A stretch of DNA of 8,876 nucleotides from Spongiicolonus versatilis (GTDB taxonomy: Bacteria; Pseudomonadota; Gammaproteobacteria; Arenicellales; Spongiicolonaceae). The position numbers and the translations under genes were made by a program. The stretch covers positions 1-8,876 of the forward strand of contig JAPYMU010000083.1 of the NCBI GenBank assembly GCA_028286165.1. The letters run 5' to 3'. Under the pieces are notes generated by a model. It was not told the origin of the DNA. It saw only the letters and a list, made by a program, of their open reading frames with translations, and did not search any database. Of the stretch, positions 1 to 7,532 are shown piece after piece (position 1 is the stretch's first letter; every line of letters begins with the position of its first letter).

Positions 1-842
1 GGACGGTGGCGGTATCAGGCGTGGACACGCGCAAACTCACCCGCCTGCTGCGCAGCGGCGGGGCGCAAAATGCGTGCATTGCGGCCGGCGATGCGGCGGG
101 GGCGGTGGACCAGGCGCGCAGTCTGGCGCGCGGGGCTGCGGCCATGGCCGGGCGTGAACTGGCGCGCGAGGTGGCAACAAAGGAAGCGTACGAGTGGCAC
201 GGCGGACCATGGCGCGACGGCGCCTACGACGACGGGGCGATGGCGCGGCGGCGCTACCATGTGGCGGCGTGCGACTTCGGCGCCAAGCACAATATTCTGC
301 GCGAACTGAGCGGGCGCGGGTGCAGGGTGACGGTTTTGCCGGCGGCGGCGGCGGCCGGGGAAATTTTAACCGCCAACAACGGCGCGCCGCCGGACGGTGT
401 TTTTCTGGCCAACGGGCCCGGCGACCCGGAGCCGTGCGTATTTGCGGTGGAGGCGGTTCGGGCGGTGCTGAAGCGCGGGGTGCCGCTGTTTGGCATTTGC
501 CTGGGGCACCAGTTGCTGGCGCTGGCCTGCGGGGCGCGCACCGAGAAAATGAAGTTCGGCCACCACGGCGCCAACCACCCGGTGCAGGATTTGGACAGCG
601 GCAGGGTGAGCATCACCAGCCAGAACCACGGCTTCACCGTCAGCGAAAAACCCATGCCGGAATTTTTGCGCGTGACCCACCGTTCGCTGTTTGACGGCAC
701 CATTCAAGGTTTGGAGCACCGCGAAAAGCCGGCGTTTTCGTTCCAGGGCCACCCCGAGGCCAGCCCCGGGCCGCACGATGTGAACGCGCTGTTTGACCGC
801 TTCATCCACCTGATGGACGCGCGCCGCGCCGGGGTGTCCTGA
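1..842 (+). CDS. carA: Carbamoyl-phosphate synthase small subunit (glutamine amidotransferase), 5'-truncated by window edge
   Basis: CarA hydrolyses glutamine and passes ammonia to CarB for carbamoyl phosphate, the shared precursor of arginine and pyrimidines in the cytoplasm. The frame is already open at the window edge (first whole codon at base 3), and the first residues match the internal CarA stretch SGVDTRKLTRLL, so the true start lies upstream and about a quarter to a third of the protein is missing; the GTG at 6 is not a start. The class I amidotransferase domain is complete: ANGPGDP, then the nucleophile Cys in GICLGHQ (codon at 498-500), then QNHGF, then the His and Glu of FQGHPEAS (codons 750-752 and 756-758). 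A short GGC run (341-355) encodes a poly-Ala stretch, a small low-complexity variation in a loop. The stop TGA overlaps the carB ATG by one base, which suggests translational coupling. Identification is near certain. Confidence 0.97.
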   Translation, partial: TVAVSGVDTRKLTRLLRSGGAQNACIAAGDAAGAVDQARSLARGAAAMAGRELAREVATKEAYEWHGGPWRDGAYDDGAMARRRYHVAACDFGAKHNILRELSGRGCRVTVLPAAAAAGEILTANNGAPPDGVFLANGPGDPEPCVFAVEAVRAVLKRGVPLFGICLGHQLLALACGARTEKMKFGHHGANHPVQDLDSGRVSITSQNHGFTVSEKPMPEFLRVTHRSLFDGTIQGLEHREKPAFSFQGHPEASPGPHDVNALFDRFIHLMDARRAGVS

Positions 843-3800
843 TGCCGGCGCGCAGTGACCTGGACAGCATTCTGGTAATCGGCGCCGGGCCTATTCTTAT
901 CGGCCAGGCCTGCGAGTTTGACTACTCCGGCGTGCAAGCCTGCAAGGCGCTGAAAAAAGAGGGCTACCGCGTGGTGCTGGTGAACTCCAACCCGGCCACC
1001 ATCATGACCGACCCGGAAACGGCGGACGCCACCTACATTGAGCCGGTGCACTGGAAAACGGTGGAAAAAATTATCCAGATGGAAAAGCCGGCGGCGATTT
1101 TGCCGACCATGGGCGGCCAGACCGGCCTCAACTGCGCGCTGGATTTGCACCGCGAGGGGGTGCTGAAAGCGCACCAGGTGGAAATGATCGGCGCCTCGCG
1201 CGCGGCCATTGACAAGGCGGAAGACCGCCAACTGTTCCAGCGCGCCATGGGCAACATCGGCCTGGCCACCGTCACCGGCGACATTGCGCGCGGCATGGAC
1301 GATGCGTGGCGCATTCTGGAGGAGGGCGGCGTCGGTTTTCCGGCCATCATCCGGCCCTCCTTCACCCTTGGCGGCTCCGGCGGCGGTGTGGCCTACAACC
1401 GCGACGAGTTCGCCGACATCTGCGAGCGCGGCCTGGCCGAGTCGCCCACCGCCGAGTTGCTGATCGAGCAGAGCATCCTCGGCTGGAAGGAATACGAGTT
1501 GGAAGTGGTGCGCGACCGCAAGGACAACTGCATCATCGTCTGCTCCATTGAAAACCTGGATCCCATGGGCGTGCACACCGGCGACTCCATCACCGTCGCC
1601 CCGGCCCTCACCCTCACCGACAAGGAATACCAGCGCATGCGCGATGCCGCCATCGCCGTGCTGCGCGAGGTGGGCGTGGACACCGGCGGCTCCAACGTGC
1701 AGTTTGCGGTGAACCCGGAAAACGGCGCCATGGTGGTGATTGAAATGAACCCGCGCGTGTCGCGCTCCTCGGCGCTGGCCTCCAAGGCGACCGGCTTCCC
1801 CATCGCCAAGGTGGCGGCGCTGCTGGCAGTGGGCTACACCCTGGATGAATTGCACAATGAAATCACCGGCGGCGCCACGCCGGCTTCGTTTGAGCCCAGC
1901 ATTGATTACGTGGTGACCAAGATTCCGCGTTTTGATTTTGAGAAGTTTCCCCAGGCCGACAGCGTTCTGACCACGCAGATGAAGTCGGTGGGCGAGGCCA
2001 TGGCCATCGGGCGCACGTTTCAAGAGTCGTTTCAGAAGGCATTGCGCAGTCTGGAGACCGGCAGTTTTGGTTTGGAACCGAAACTTGCGCGCCCTGGCGG
2101 CGGCGGTGACGGCAGCGGCGGCGGTGATGACGGCGACAGCGGCGAGGCATGGCGCGAGGAGTTGCTGCACCGGCTGCAAGTGCCGAACCCGGAGCGGGTG
2201 TGGTATGTGGCCGATGCGTTTCGGCATGGTTTTGGCATGGCCGAGGTGCACCGGCTGAGCGGCATTGACCCCTGGTTTCTGGCGCAGATTGCCGACCTGG
2301 TGGAGGAGGAAAAAGCGGTGGCCGCCGGCGCGCTGGCCACGGTGGAGGAATCGCGCATGCGCGAATTGAAGCGCAAGGGTTTTTCCGACCGCCGCCTGGC
2401 CCAGTTGTGGCGCAGCGGCGAAGAGGCGGTGCGCGCGCGCCGCCATGCGCTGGGCGTGTTTCCGGTTTACAAACGGGTGGACTCCTGCGCCGCCGAGTTT
2501 GCCGCGCCGACGGCGTATCTGTATTCCACTTACGAGGACGAGTGCGAGGCCGAGCCGCAGGAGGCGGACAAAGTCATCGTGCTCGGCGGCGGGCCGAACC
2601 GCATCGGGCAGGGGATTGAGTTTGACTACTGCTGCGTGCATGCCGCCATGGCGCTGCGCGAGGACGGCGTGCAGAGCATCATGGTGAACTGCAACCCGGA
2701 GACGGTGTCCACCGACTACGATACTTCCGACCGCCTGTATTTCGAGCCGCTGACGCTGGAGGACGTGGCGGAAATTGTGCGGGTGGAAAAACCGCGCGGC
2801 GTAATCGTGCAGTTCGGCGGGCAGACGCCGCTTAAACTGGCCCGCGCCCTGGCCGCCGCCGGCGCGCCGGTCATCGGCACCGACCCGGCGCAGATTCACA
2901 TGGCCGAAGACCGCAAGCACTTCCAGCAACTCATTGAAAAACTGCAACTGCGCCAGCCGCCGGGCCGCACCGCCGGCAGCGCGGCCGAAGCGGCTGCCCG
3001 GGCGGCGGAGATCGGCTACCCGCTGGTGGTGCGGCCGTCATATGTACTGGGCGGCCGCGCCATGCAAATCGTGCACAACGCCGCCGACCTGGCGCGCTAC
3101 ATGGCGCAGGCCGCGGCGCAGGGGGTGGAAGTGTCGGGCCAGACGCCGCTGCTGCTGGACTCGTTTCTAAGCGACGCGGTGGAGGTGGACGTGGATGCGG
3201 TGTGCGACGGGACTGACGTGGTGGTCGGCGGCATCATGCAGCACATTGAAGAGGCCGGGGTGCATTCCGGCGACTCGGCATGCTCGCTGCCGCCGTTCAG
3301 TCTAAGTGCCGGTGTTCAGGACCGCCTGCGCGAGCAGACCGCGCGCCTGGCGCTGGCGCTGCATGTGGTGGGGCTGGTGAACGTGCAGTTCGCCATCAAG
3401 GATGACGAGATTTACGTTCTGGAGGTGAACCCGCGCGCCTCGCGCACCGCGCCGTTTGTGTCCAAGGCGACGTCACGGCCGCTGGCCAAAATCGCCGCGC
3501 GCTGCATGGCCGGCCGCAGCCTGGCGGCGCAGGGCGTCACCGGTGAAATCACCCCGCAGTATTTTTCGGTGAAGGAGGCGGTGTTTCCGTTTGTCAAATT
3601 CCCCGGCGTGGACACCGTGCTCGGCCCGGAAATGAAAAGCACCGGCGAGGTGATGGGCGTAGGCTGGAGTTTCGGCGAGGCTTTCGGCAAGGCGCAGCAG
3701 GCCGCCGGCAGCCCGGTGCCGCAATCCGGCCGCGCTTTCATCAGCGTCCGCGACCAGGACAAAAAAGCGGTGCTGGAGATCGCCCGCTACCTGTTTGACA

Positions 3801-4126
3801 ACGGCTTTGACCTGGCCGCCACCGGCGGCACCGCCGACGCGCTGGAGGCGGACGGCCTGCAAGTGCAGCGGGTGCATAAAGTGGGTGAAGGCCGCCCGCA
3901 TGTGGTGGACATGCTGAAAAACAAAGAGGCCAACCTGGTGGTCAACACCACCGCCGGGCGGCGCAGCCTGAAAGATTCCAGCGCCATCCGGCGCGAGGCG
4001 CTGCATAATAAGATAACCTACTTCACCACCCTCGCCGGGGCGCGCGCCGGCTGCGATGCACACCGCCAGCAGGCCGCGATTCGCGTTCACCAACTGCAAC
4101 ACCTGCACAGGAATCTGAAGCCATGA
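842..4126 (+). CDS. carB: Carbamoyl-phosphate synthase large subunit
   Basis: CarB makes carbamoyl phosphate from bicarbonate, ammonia (supplied by CarA) and two ATP. It has 1094 residues, slightly longer than the roughly 1073 of E. coli. It shows the two homologous ATP-grasp halves: RPSFTLGGSGGG near residue 170 (carboxyphosphate half) and RPSYVLGGRAM near residue 731 (carbamoyl half), with the oligomerisation region between them (about 435-555). The C-terminal MGS-like allosteric domain starts near residue 965. Residues known in E. coli for ornithine and UMP control appear kept (HIEEAGVHSGDSACSLP; the two Thr of ATGGTA; KVGEGRPH; NTTAGRR; FTTLAG), so feedback regulation is probably intact. 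The odd part is a run made only of Gly, Asp and Ser at residues 419-434, just before the oligomerisation region. The start ATG fits the family N-terminus (ILVIGAGPILIGQ), and GGGG at 831-834 can act as a ribosome binding site. The end overlaps greA by ATGA. Confidence 0.98.
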   Translation: MPARSDLDSILVIGAGPILIGQACEFDYSGVQACKALKKEGYRVVLVNSNPATIMTDPETADATYIEPVHWKTVEKIIQMEKPAAILPTMGGQTGLNCALDLHREGVLKAHQVEMIGASRAAIDKAEDRQLFQRAMGNIGLATVTGDIARGMDDAWRILEEGGVGFPAIIRPSFTLGGSGGGVAYNRDEFADICERGLAESPTAELLIEQSILGWKEYELEVVRDRKDNCIIVCSIENLDPMGVHTGDSITVAPALTLTDKEYQRMRDAAIAVLREVGVDTGGSNVQFAVNPENGAMVVIEMNPRVSRSSALASKATGFPIAKVAALLAVGYTLDELHNEITGGATPASFEPSIDYVVTKIPRFDFEKFPQADSVLTTQMKSVGEAMAIGRTFQESFQKALRSLETGSFGLEPKLARPGGGGDGSGGGDDGDSGEAWREELLHRLQVPNPERVWYVADAFRHGFGMAEVHRLSGIDPWFLAQIADLVEEEKAVAAGALATVEESRMRELKRKGFSDRRLAQLWRSGEEAVRARRHALGVFPVYKRVDSCAAEFAAPTAYLYSTYEDECEAEPQEADKVIVLGGGPNRIGQGIEFDYCCVHAAMALREDGVQSIMVNCNPETVSTDYDTSDRLYFEPLTLEDVAEIVRVEKPRGVIVQFGGQTPLKLARALAAAGAPVIGTDPAQIHMAEDRKHFQQLIEKLQLRQPPGRTAGSAAEAAARAAEIGYPLVVRPSYVLGGRAMQIVHNAADLARYMAQAAAQGVEVSGQTPLLLDSFLSDAVEVDVDAVCDGTDVVVGGIMQHIEEAGVHSGDSACSLPPFSLSAGVQDRLREQTARLALALHVVGLVNVQFAIKDDEIYVLEVNPRASRTAPFVSKATSRPLAKIAARCMAGRSLAAQGVTGEITPQYFSVKEAVFPFVKFPGVDTVLGPEMKSTGEVMGVGWSFGEAFGKAQQAAGSPVPQSGRAFISVRDQDKKAVLEIARYLFDNGFDLAATGGTADALEADGLQVQRVHKVGEGRPHVVDMLKNKEANLVVNTTAGRRSLKDSSAIRREALHNKITYFTTLAGARAGCDAHRQQAAIRVHQLQHLHRNLKP
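2096..2143 (+). repeat. Low-complexity Gly/Asp/Ser linker inside carB
   Basis: Sixteen consecutive codons (CarB residues 419-434) encode only Gly, Asp and Ser, written mostly as GGC, GGT and GAC. The stretch lies at the junction of the first ATP-grasp half and the oligomerisation region, where E. coli CarB has an ordinary, shorter segment. It is probably a flexible surface linker produced by GGC-repeat expansion; the flanking sequence remains in frame and family-like on both sides. Confidence 0.8.
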
Positions 4127-4614
4127 ACAAAACCGGACGCCCGTTGCTCACCGAGAGCGGCGCAAAAAAACTGCGCGCCGAACTGGCGCGCCTGAAAAAA
4201 GAGGAGCGCCCGCGCATCATCGCCGCCATCGCCGAGGCGCGCAGCCACGGCGACCTGTCGGAAAACGCCGAATACACCGCGGCGCGCGAGCAGCAGGGCT
4301 TTCTGGAGGGGCGCATCAAGGAACTGGAGTCGCACCTGTCGCGCGCCGAGGTGATGGCCCCGGCCGCGCTGCAGAAAAACGCCGGCGCCCGCATCGTGTT
4401 CGGCGCCACCGTGGACTTGTATGACGGCGACAACGACACCGAGGTCACCTACCAGATTGTCGGCGAACTGGAGGCCGACCTCAGCCTCGGCCAGATCTCC
4501 ATCGGCTCGCCCATCGCCCAGGGTTTAATCGGCCGCGAGGAGGGCGAGGAGGTGAAGGTGCAGACCCCCGGCGGCCTGCGCGTTTATGAAGTGCTGAAAA
4601 TCCGCTATGTGTGA
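4123..4614 (+). CDS. greA: Transcription elongation factor GreA
   Basis: GreA enters the secondary channel of RNA polymerase and stimulates cleavage of backtracked RNA, rescuing stalled complexes. The 163 residues match the family size (about 158). The N-terminal coiled coil (about residues 10-78) carries the tip motif HGDLSENAEY, with Asp44 and Glu47 in the place of the acidic tip residues D41 and E44 of E. coli. The C-terminal FKBP-like domain carries FGATVDLYD, then SPIAQGLIG and TPGG near the end. The start ATG overlaps the carB stop (ATGA), and AGGA at 4109-4112 lies ten bases upstream as a reasonable ribosome binding site. The carAB-greA order is shared with pseudomonads and relatives. 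GreA is preferred over GreB because of the size and the tip sequence. Confidence 0.97.
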   Translation: MNKTGRPLLTESGAKKLRAELARLKKEERPRIIAAIAEARSHGDLSENAEYTAAREQQGFLEGRIKELESHLSRAEVMAPAALQKNAGARIVFGATVDLYDGDNDTEVTYQIVGELEADLSLGQISIGSPIAQGLIGREEGEEVKVQTPGGLRVYEVLKIRYV

Positions 4615-4697
4615 CCGCGGCCGGCAGCAAATTATCAACCGCTCCGTTTTCACCGGCGGCAACGTTGAATTTTTCCGCCTCCGTCGAAAGCAAGGCG

Positions 4698-4724
4698 GCC
4701 GGCGCGCATGTTAAAGGCGCCGGC
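4698..4724 (+). repeat. Perfect 8-bp inverted repeat, possible hairpin
   Basis: GCCGGCGC at 4698-4705 is the exact reverse complement of GCGCCGGC at 4717-4724, with an 11-base loop. The stem is entirely G:C. A second copy of the right arm lies at 4753-4760, next to the msbA start, so the left arm could pair with either. It is followed by ATCATGACC rather than a T-run, so it is not a canonical intrinsic terminator. In such GC-rich DNA it may be chance. Confidence 0.4.
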
Positions 4725-4767
4725 ATCATGACCGAACCCGGGGCAAAATTTCGCGCCGGCAAATGTA

Positions 4768-4773
4768 TATAAA
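4768..4773 (+). promoter_or_regulatory. Candidate -10 box for msbA
   Basis: TATAAA matches the sigma-70 -10 consensus at five of six positions and sits in an AT-rich island (4761-4773) within GC-rich DNA. No good -35 hexamer lies 16-18 bases upstream. Transcription from here would begin about 3-5 bases before the msbA ATG, giving an almost leaderless mRNA. The box could instead simply reflect the low secondary structure favoured at translation starts. Confidence 0.3.
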
Positions 4774-4782
4774 CCCGGCGGG

Positions 4783-6561
4783 ATGAGCGCGCAAGACAAA
4801 CCCGGCAGCATTCGCCTGTACAAAAGACTGCTGTCATATGTGTGGCCTTACCGCGCGGTTTTTGCGGTCGCGGTTTGCGGCATGGTGGTGATTGCCGCCG
4901 CCGATGCCGCCTTTGTGGCGCTGCTGAAGCCCATCACCGACCAGGGTTTTGTCGCCCGCGACGTGGGTTTCATCACCGTCATGCCGCTGCTTTTAATCGG
5001 CGTTTTTGTGCTGCGCGGCATCGGCACGTTTGCCGACACTTACGGCCTGGCCTGGGTGGCGCGCAAAACCATTCAGGATTTGCGTGTGCGCATGTTCGGG
5101 CGCATGGTGCGCATGCCGGCGGCGTGGTATGACGCGCATTCCTCCGGCTCGCTGGTGGCGAAACTGATTTTTCATGTGGAGCAGGTGTCCGGCGCGTGCA
5201 CCACGGCGGTGCGCATTTTAATTAAGGACTCGCTGACGGTTTTGTTTCTGCTCGGCTGGATGGCGTGGCTTAACCTGTCCCTGACCGCGGTTTTTCTGCT
5301 GCTTGCGCCGCTGGCGGTGTTTGTGGTGCGCGCCGCCGGCCGCCGGTTTCGCAACGTCAGCCGCGCCATTCAGGACAGCATGGGCGTGATTACCGAAATC
5401 TCCCGCGAGGCGTTTAACGGCCAGCGGCTGGTGAAGGTGTACGACGGCTACGGCTACGAATCCGGGCGTTTCACCGCCGCCGCGCGCCGCAACACCCGCC
5501 TGCTGCTCAAGCACGCCGCCATCTCCAGCGTCAGTGTGTCGCTGCTGCTGCTGGTGGTCGGCTGCGGCGTCGCCGCGGTGCTGGTGCTGGTCACCTGGTT
5601 CAGTTACTTCGCCGACTTCAGCGCCGGCTCCTTCACCTCCTACATCGTCGCCACCGGCATGCTGATGGCGCCCATGCGCCGCCTGGCCAATGTCAACGCT
5701 TCGGTGCAGAGCGGCCTGGCCGGCGCCGAGAGCGTGTTCACAGTGCTCGACGAGCCCACCGAAAGTGACTCTGCAACCGCCGCCGGCGGCGGTGCAACCA
5801 CCGTTTCCACCGGCGGCAGCGTCACTTTCGACCAAGTCAATTTCGCCTACCCCGGCCGCGGCGCCGTTTTGCATGACATCACCTTCAGCGTCGGCGCCGG
5901 CGAAACCATGGCCCTGGTGGGCCGCACCGGCAGCGGCAAGTCCACCATCGTCGCCATGCTGCTGCGGCTGTACCAGGCCGGCGGCGGCGCCATCCGCATC
6001 GACGGCGTGGATATCAACCGCCTCAGCCTGCGCGAGTTGCGCCGCCGCATCGCGCTGGTGTCGCAGGACAACGTGCTGTTCAACCTCAGCATCGCCGGCA
6101 ACATCACCTACGGCGCCGCCGGCGCCGCGGTTGACCGGCGGCGGCTTGCAGAAGTGGCGCGCGCCGCCCGCGTGGACGAATTCGCCGACCGCCTGCCGGC
6201 CGGCCTGGCCACTAACGTCGGCGAAGGCGGCGCGCAACTTTCCGGCGGCCAGCGCCAGCGCGTGTCCATCGCCCGCGCGCTGTACAAAAACGCGCCGCTG
6301 CTGGTGCTGGATGAAGCCACCTCGTCGCTGGACACGCATTCCGAAAGTTTAATTCAGGAAGCCATGGACAACCTCACCCAGGGCCGCACCACCATCGTCA
6401 TCGCGCACCGCCTCAGCACCGTGGAGCACGCCGACAACATCATCGTGCTCGACCACGGCCGCATCATTGAAAGCGGCGGCCACCGCGGCCTGCTGGCGCA
6501 AAACGGCGCCTACGCCGCGCTGCACCAGGCGCGCACGCGCACCGCCGGGAATGCAACGTGA
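4783..6561 (+). CDS. msbA: Lipid A export ABC transporter, ATP-binding/permease protein MsbA
   Basis: MsbA flips lipid A-core from the inner to the outer leaflet of the inner membrane as a homodimer. The 592 residues match the family (about 582). The N-terminal half has about six hydrophobic segments (near residues 24-47, 62-82, 143-160, 165-185, 248-272 and 280-300), and MPLLLIGVFVLRGIGTF resembles MsbA specifically. The ATPase half has the Walker A GRTGSGKST at 380-388, Q-loop Gln428, signature LSGGQ at 486-490, Walker B LVLDE at 507-511 and H-loop His542. A Gly/Thr/Ser-rich linker joins the halves. The start is fixed: an in-frame TGA at 4729-4731 precedes it, and no ATG, GTG or TTG lies between. 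No clear ribosome binding site is seen; GGCGGG touches the ATG. The 3' end overlaps lpxK by GTGA. That lpxK neighbour supports MsbA over other multidrug-type exporters. Confidence 0.95.
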   Translation: MSAQDKPGSIRLYKRLLSYVWPYRAVFAVAVCGMVVIAAADAAFVALLKPITDQGFVARDVGFITVMPLLLIGVFVLRGIGTFADTYGLAWVARKTIQDLRVRMFGRMVRMPAAWYDAHSSGSLVAKLIFHVEQVSGACTTAVRILIKDSLTVLFLLGWMAWLNLSLTAVFLLLAPLAVFVVRAAGRRFRNVSRAIQDSMGVITEISREAFNGQRLVKVYDGYGYESGRFTAAARRNTRLLLKHAAISSVSVSLLLLVVGCGVAAVLVLVTWFSYFADFSAGSFTSYIVATGMLMAPMRRLANVNASVQSGLAGAESVFTVLDEPTESDSATAAGGGATTVSTGGSVTFDQVNFAYPGRGAVLHDITFSVGAGETMALVGRTGSGKSTIVAMLLRLYQAGGGAIRIDGVDINRLSLRELRRRIALVSQDNVLFNLSIAGNITYGAAGAAVDRRRLAEVARAARVDEFADRLPAGLATNVGEGGAQLSGGQRQRVSIARALYKNAPLLVLDEATSSLDTHSESLIQEAMDNLTQGRTTIVIAHRLSTVEHADNIIVLDHGRIIESGGHRGLLAQNGAYAALHQARTRTAGNAT

Positions 6562-7532
6562 TTGCGCCCCGGTTCTGGCAGCGCGTGACCGTGCTGAGCG
6601 TCGCGCTGTGGCCGCTCAGCATTGTCTACCGCATGGCGGCGGCGGCCCGTCGCCGGTTAAACACCCGCCGCGCGCGCCGCGAAAAACCCCTCGGCGTTCC
6701 GCTGGTGGTGGTCGGCAGCCTCAGCATCGGCGGCAGCGGCAAGACGCCGCTGACCGTGCGCCTGGCGGAGTTGCTGCGCGAGGCCGGCATGCGGCCGGCG
6801 GTGTTATGCAGCGGCTACGGCGGCCGCGCCTCGGCGTGGCCGCAAATGGTGCACGGCGGCAGTGACCCGGGTGAACTCGGCGACGAGTCGGTGCTGCTGG
6901 CGCGCCGCGCCGCATGCCCGGTGGCCGCCGGCCCGGCGCGCCTGGCCGCCGCCCGCCACCTGCTGGCGGCGGTGGACGCGCGTCCCGATGTGCTGCTGAG
7001 CGACGACGGTTTGCAGCACTACCGCCTGCCGCGCGATTTGGAGATTGCGGTGTCGGCCGGGTTCGGCAACGGTTTTTGCCTGCCCGCCGGGCCGCTGCGC
7101 GAGATGCCGTCGCGGCTGTGCACTGTGGACATGAGCCCCGCCCTCGGCCGGGAGTTTCGCATTGTGCCGCAATGTTTTGTCAGCCTCACCGACCGCGAAA
7201 AAACCCGGCCGCCGGATGCTTTTGCCGGCGCCATGGTCAACGCCGTCGCCGGCACCGCCGCGCCGCAGCGGTTTTTCCGCCAACTGGAATCGCTCGGCGC
7301 CATCGTCAACGCCCGCGCTTATTCCGACCATCACCGCTACCATAAAAAAGATTTGCCGCGCGGCGCGCCACTGCTGATGACCGAAAAAGACGCCGTCAAG
7401 TGTGAGACTTTGGCCGGCACTGGTGACGACTGGTGGTTTCTCAAAGTGTCCGCCGTCACCACCGCCGCGTTTGAAAAAGAATTCCTGCACCGCGTCCGCC
7501 AACTGGTGCAGCACAACGGGCAAACCGCATGA
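6558..7532 (+). CDS. lpxK: Tetraacyldisaccharide 4'-kinase
   Basis: LpxK phosphorylates the 4' position of the tetraacyldisaccharide to give lipid IVA, on the cytoplasmic face of the inner membrane. The 324 residues fit the family (E. coli 328). A hydrophobic N-terminal segment (about residues 9-27) would anchor it. The Walker A is GGSGKTP at 58-64. GDE with Asp109 and DHH at 257-259 occupy the positions of the catalytic Asp and His described for Aquifex LpxK, as far as I can align by eye. DDGLQHYRL begins at 149 and MTEKDAVK at 274. The usual DGxRxFGNG stretch is shortened to SAGFGNG at 166-172, and the following segment (about 185-205) is also shorter than in E. coli. The start is GTG overlapping the msbA stop, with GGGA at 6547-6550 as ribosome binding site. 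The 3' end overlaps kdsB by ATGA. Confidence 0.95.
   Translation: MIAPRFWQRVTVLSVALWPLSIVYRMAAAARRRLNTRRARREKPLGVPLVVVGSLSIGGSGKTPLTVRLAELLREAGMRPAVLCSGYGGRASAWPQMVHGGSDPGELGDESVLLARRAACPVAAGPARLAAARHLLAAVDARPDVLLSDDGLQHYRLPRDLEIAVSAGFGNGFCLPAGPLREMPSRLCTVDMSPALGREFRIVPQCFVSLTDREKTRPPDAFAGAMVNAVAGTAAPQRFFRQLESLGAIVNARAYSDHHRYHKKDLPRGAPLLMTEKDAVKCETLAGTGDDWWFLKVSAVTTAAFEKEFLHRVRQLVQHNGQTA

Larger units (their letters stand above)
4615..4782 (+). other. Intergenic gap greA-msbA, GCCGGC-rich
   Basis: This is the only space between genes in the window. No protein-like frame or tRNA-like fold was seen in it. It mixes AT-rich patches (about 4626-4640 and 4664-4677) with four copies of the palindrome GCCGGC at 4620-4625, 4698-4703, 4719-4724 and 4755-4760. 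Since each copy is self-complementary, several alternative hairpins are possible. No run of T follows any of them, so a standard intrinsic terminator for greA is not visible. The gap most likely separates two transcription units and holds the msbA promoter. Confidence 0.6.

Noticed and set aside
341..355. GGC microsatellite in carA as a phase-variation tract
   Set aside because: It has only about five trinucleotide units, keeps the frame, and encodes Ala in a loop. A change in unit number would not switch the gene off.
704..2947. A 747-codon open frame on the - strand opposite carB and the end of carA
   Set aside because: It lies wholly across well-identified carA/carB coding sequence, is rich in His, Arg, Gly and Ala as expected from an antisense frame of high-GC DNA, and shows no recognisable domain. 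G/C-rich third positions remove stops on the opposite strand.
4698..4730. Intrinsic terminator after greA
   Set aside because: The stem is strong, but no T-run follows it and it lies more than 80 bases after the greA stop.
4708..4731. A seven-codon mini-frame upstream of msbA (ATG at 4708, TGA at 4729) that could be a leader peptide
   Set aside because: It is very short, shows no ribosome binding site and no regulatory codon run, and would be upstream of the proposed start of transcription.
4481..4837. A 118-codon - strand frame covering the greA-msbA gap
   Set aside because: It runs into both certain genes, has no recognisable family features, and has low-complexity Arg/Pro/Ala ends. It is not better than chance in this composition.
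5218..6339. A 373-codon open frame on the - strand opposite msbA
   Set aside because: It has the same composition as other antisense frames here and no domain, and msbA on the + strand is certain.
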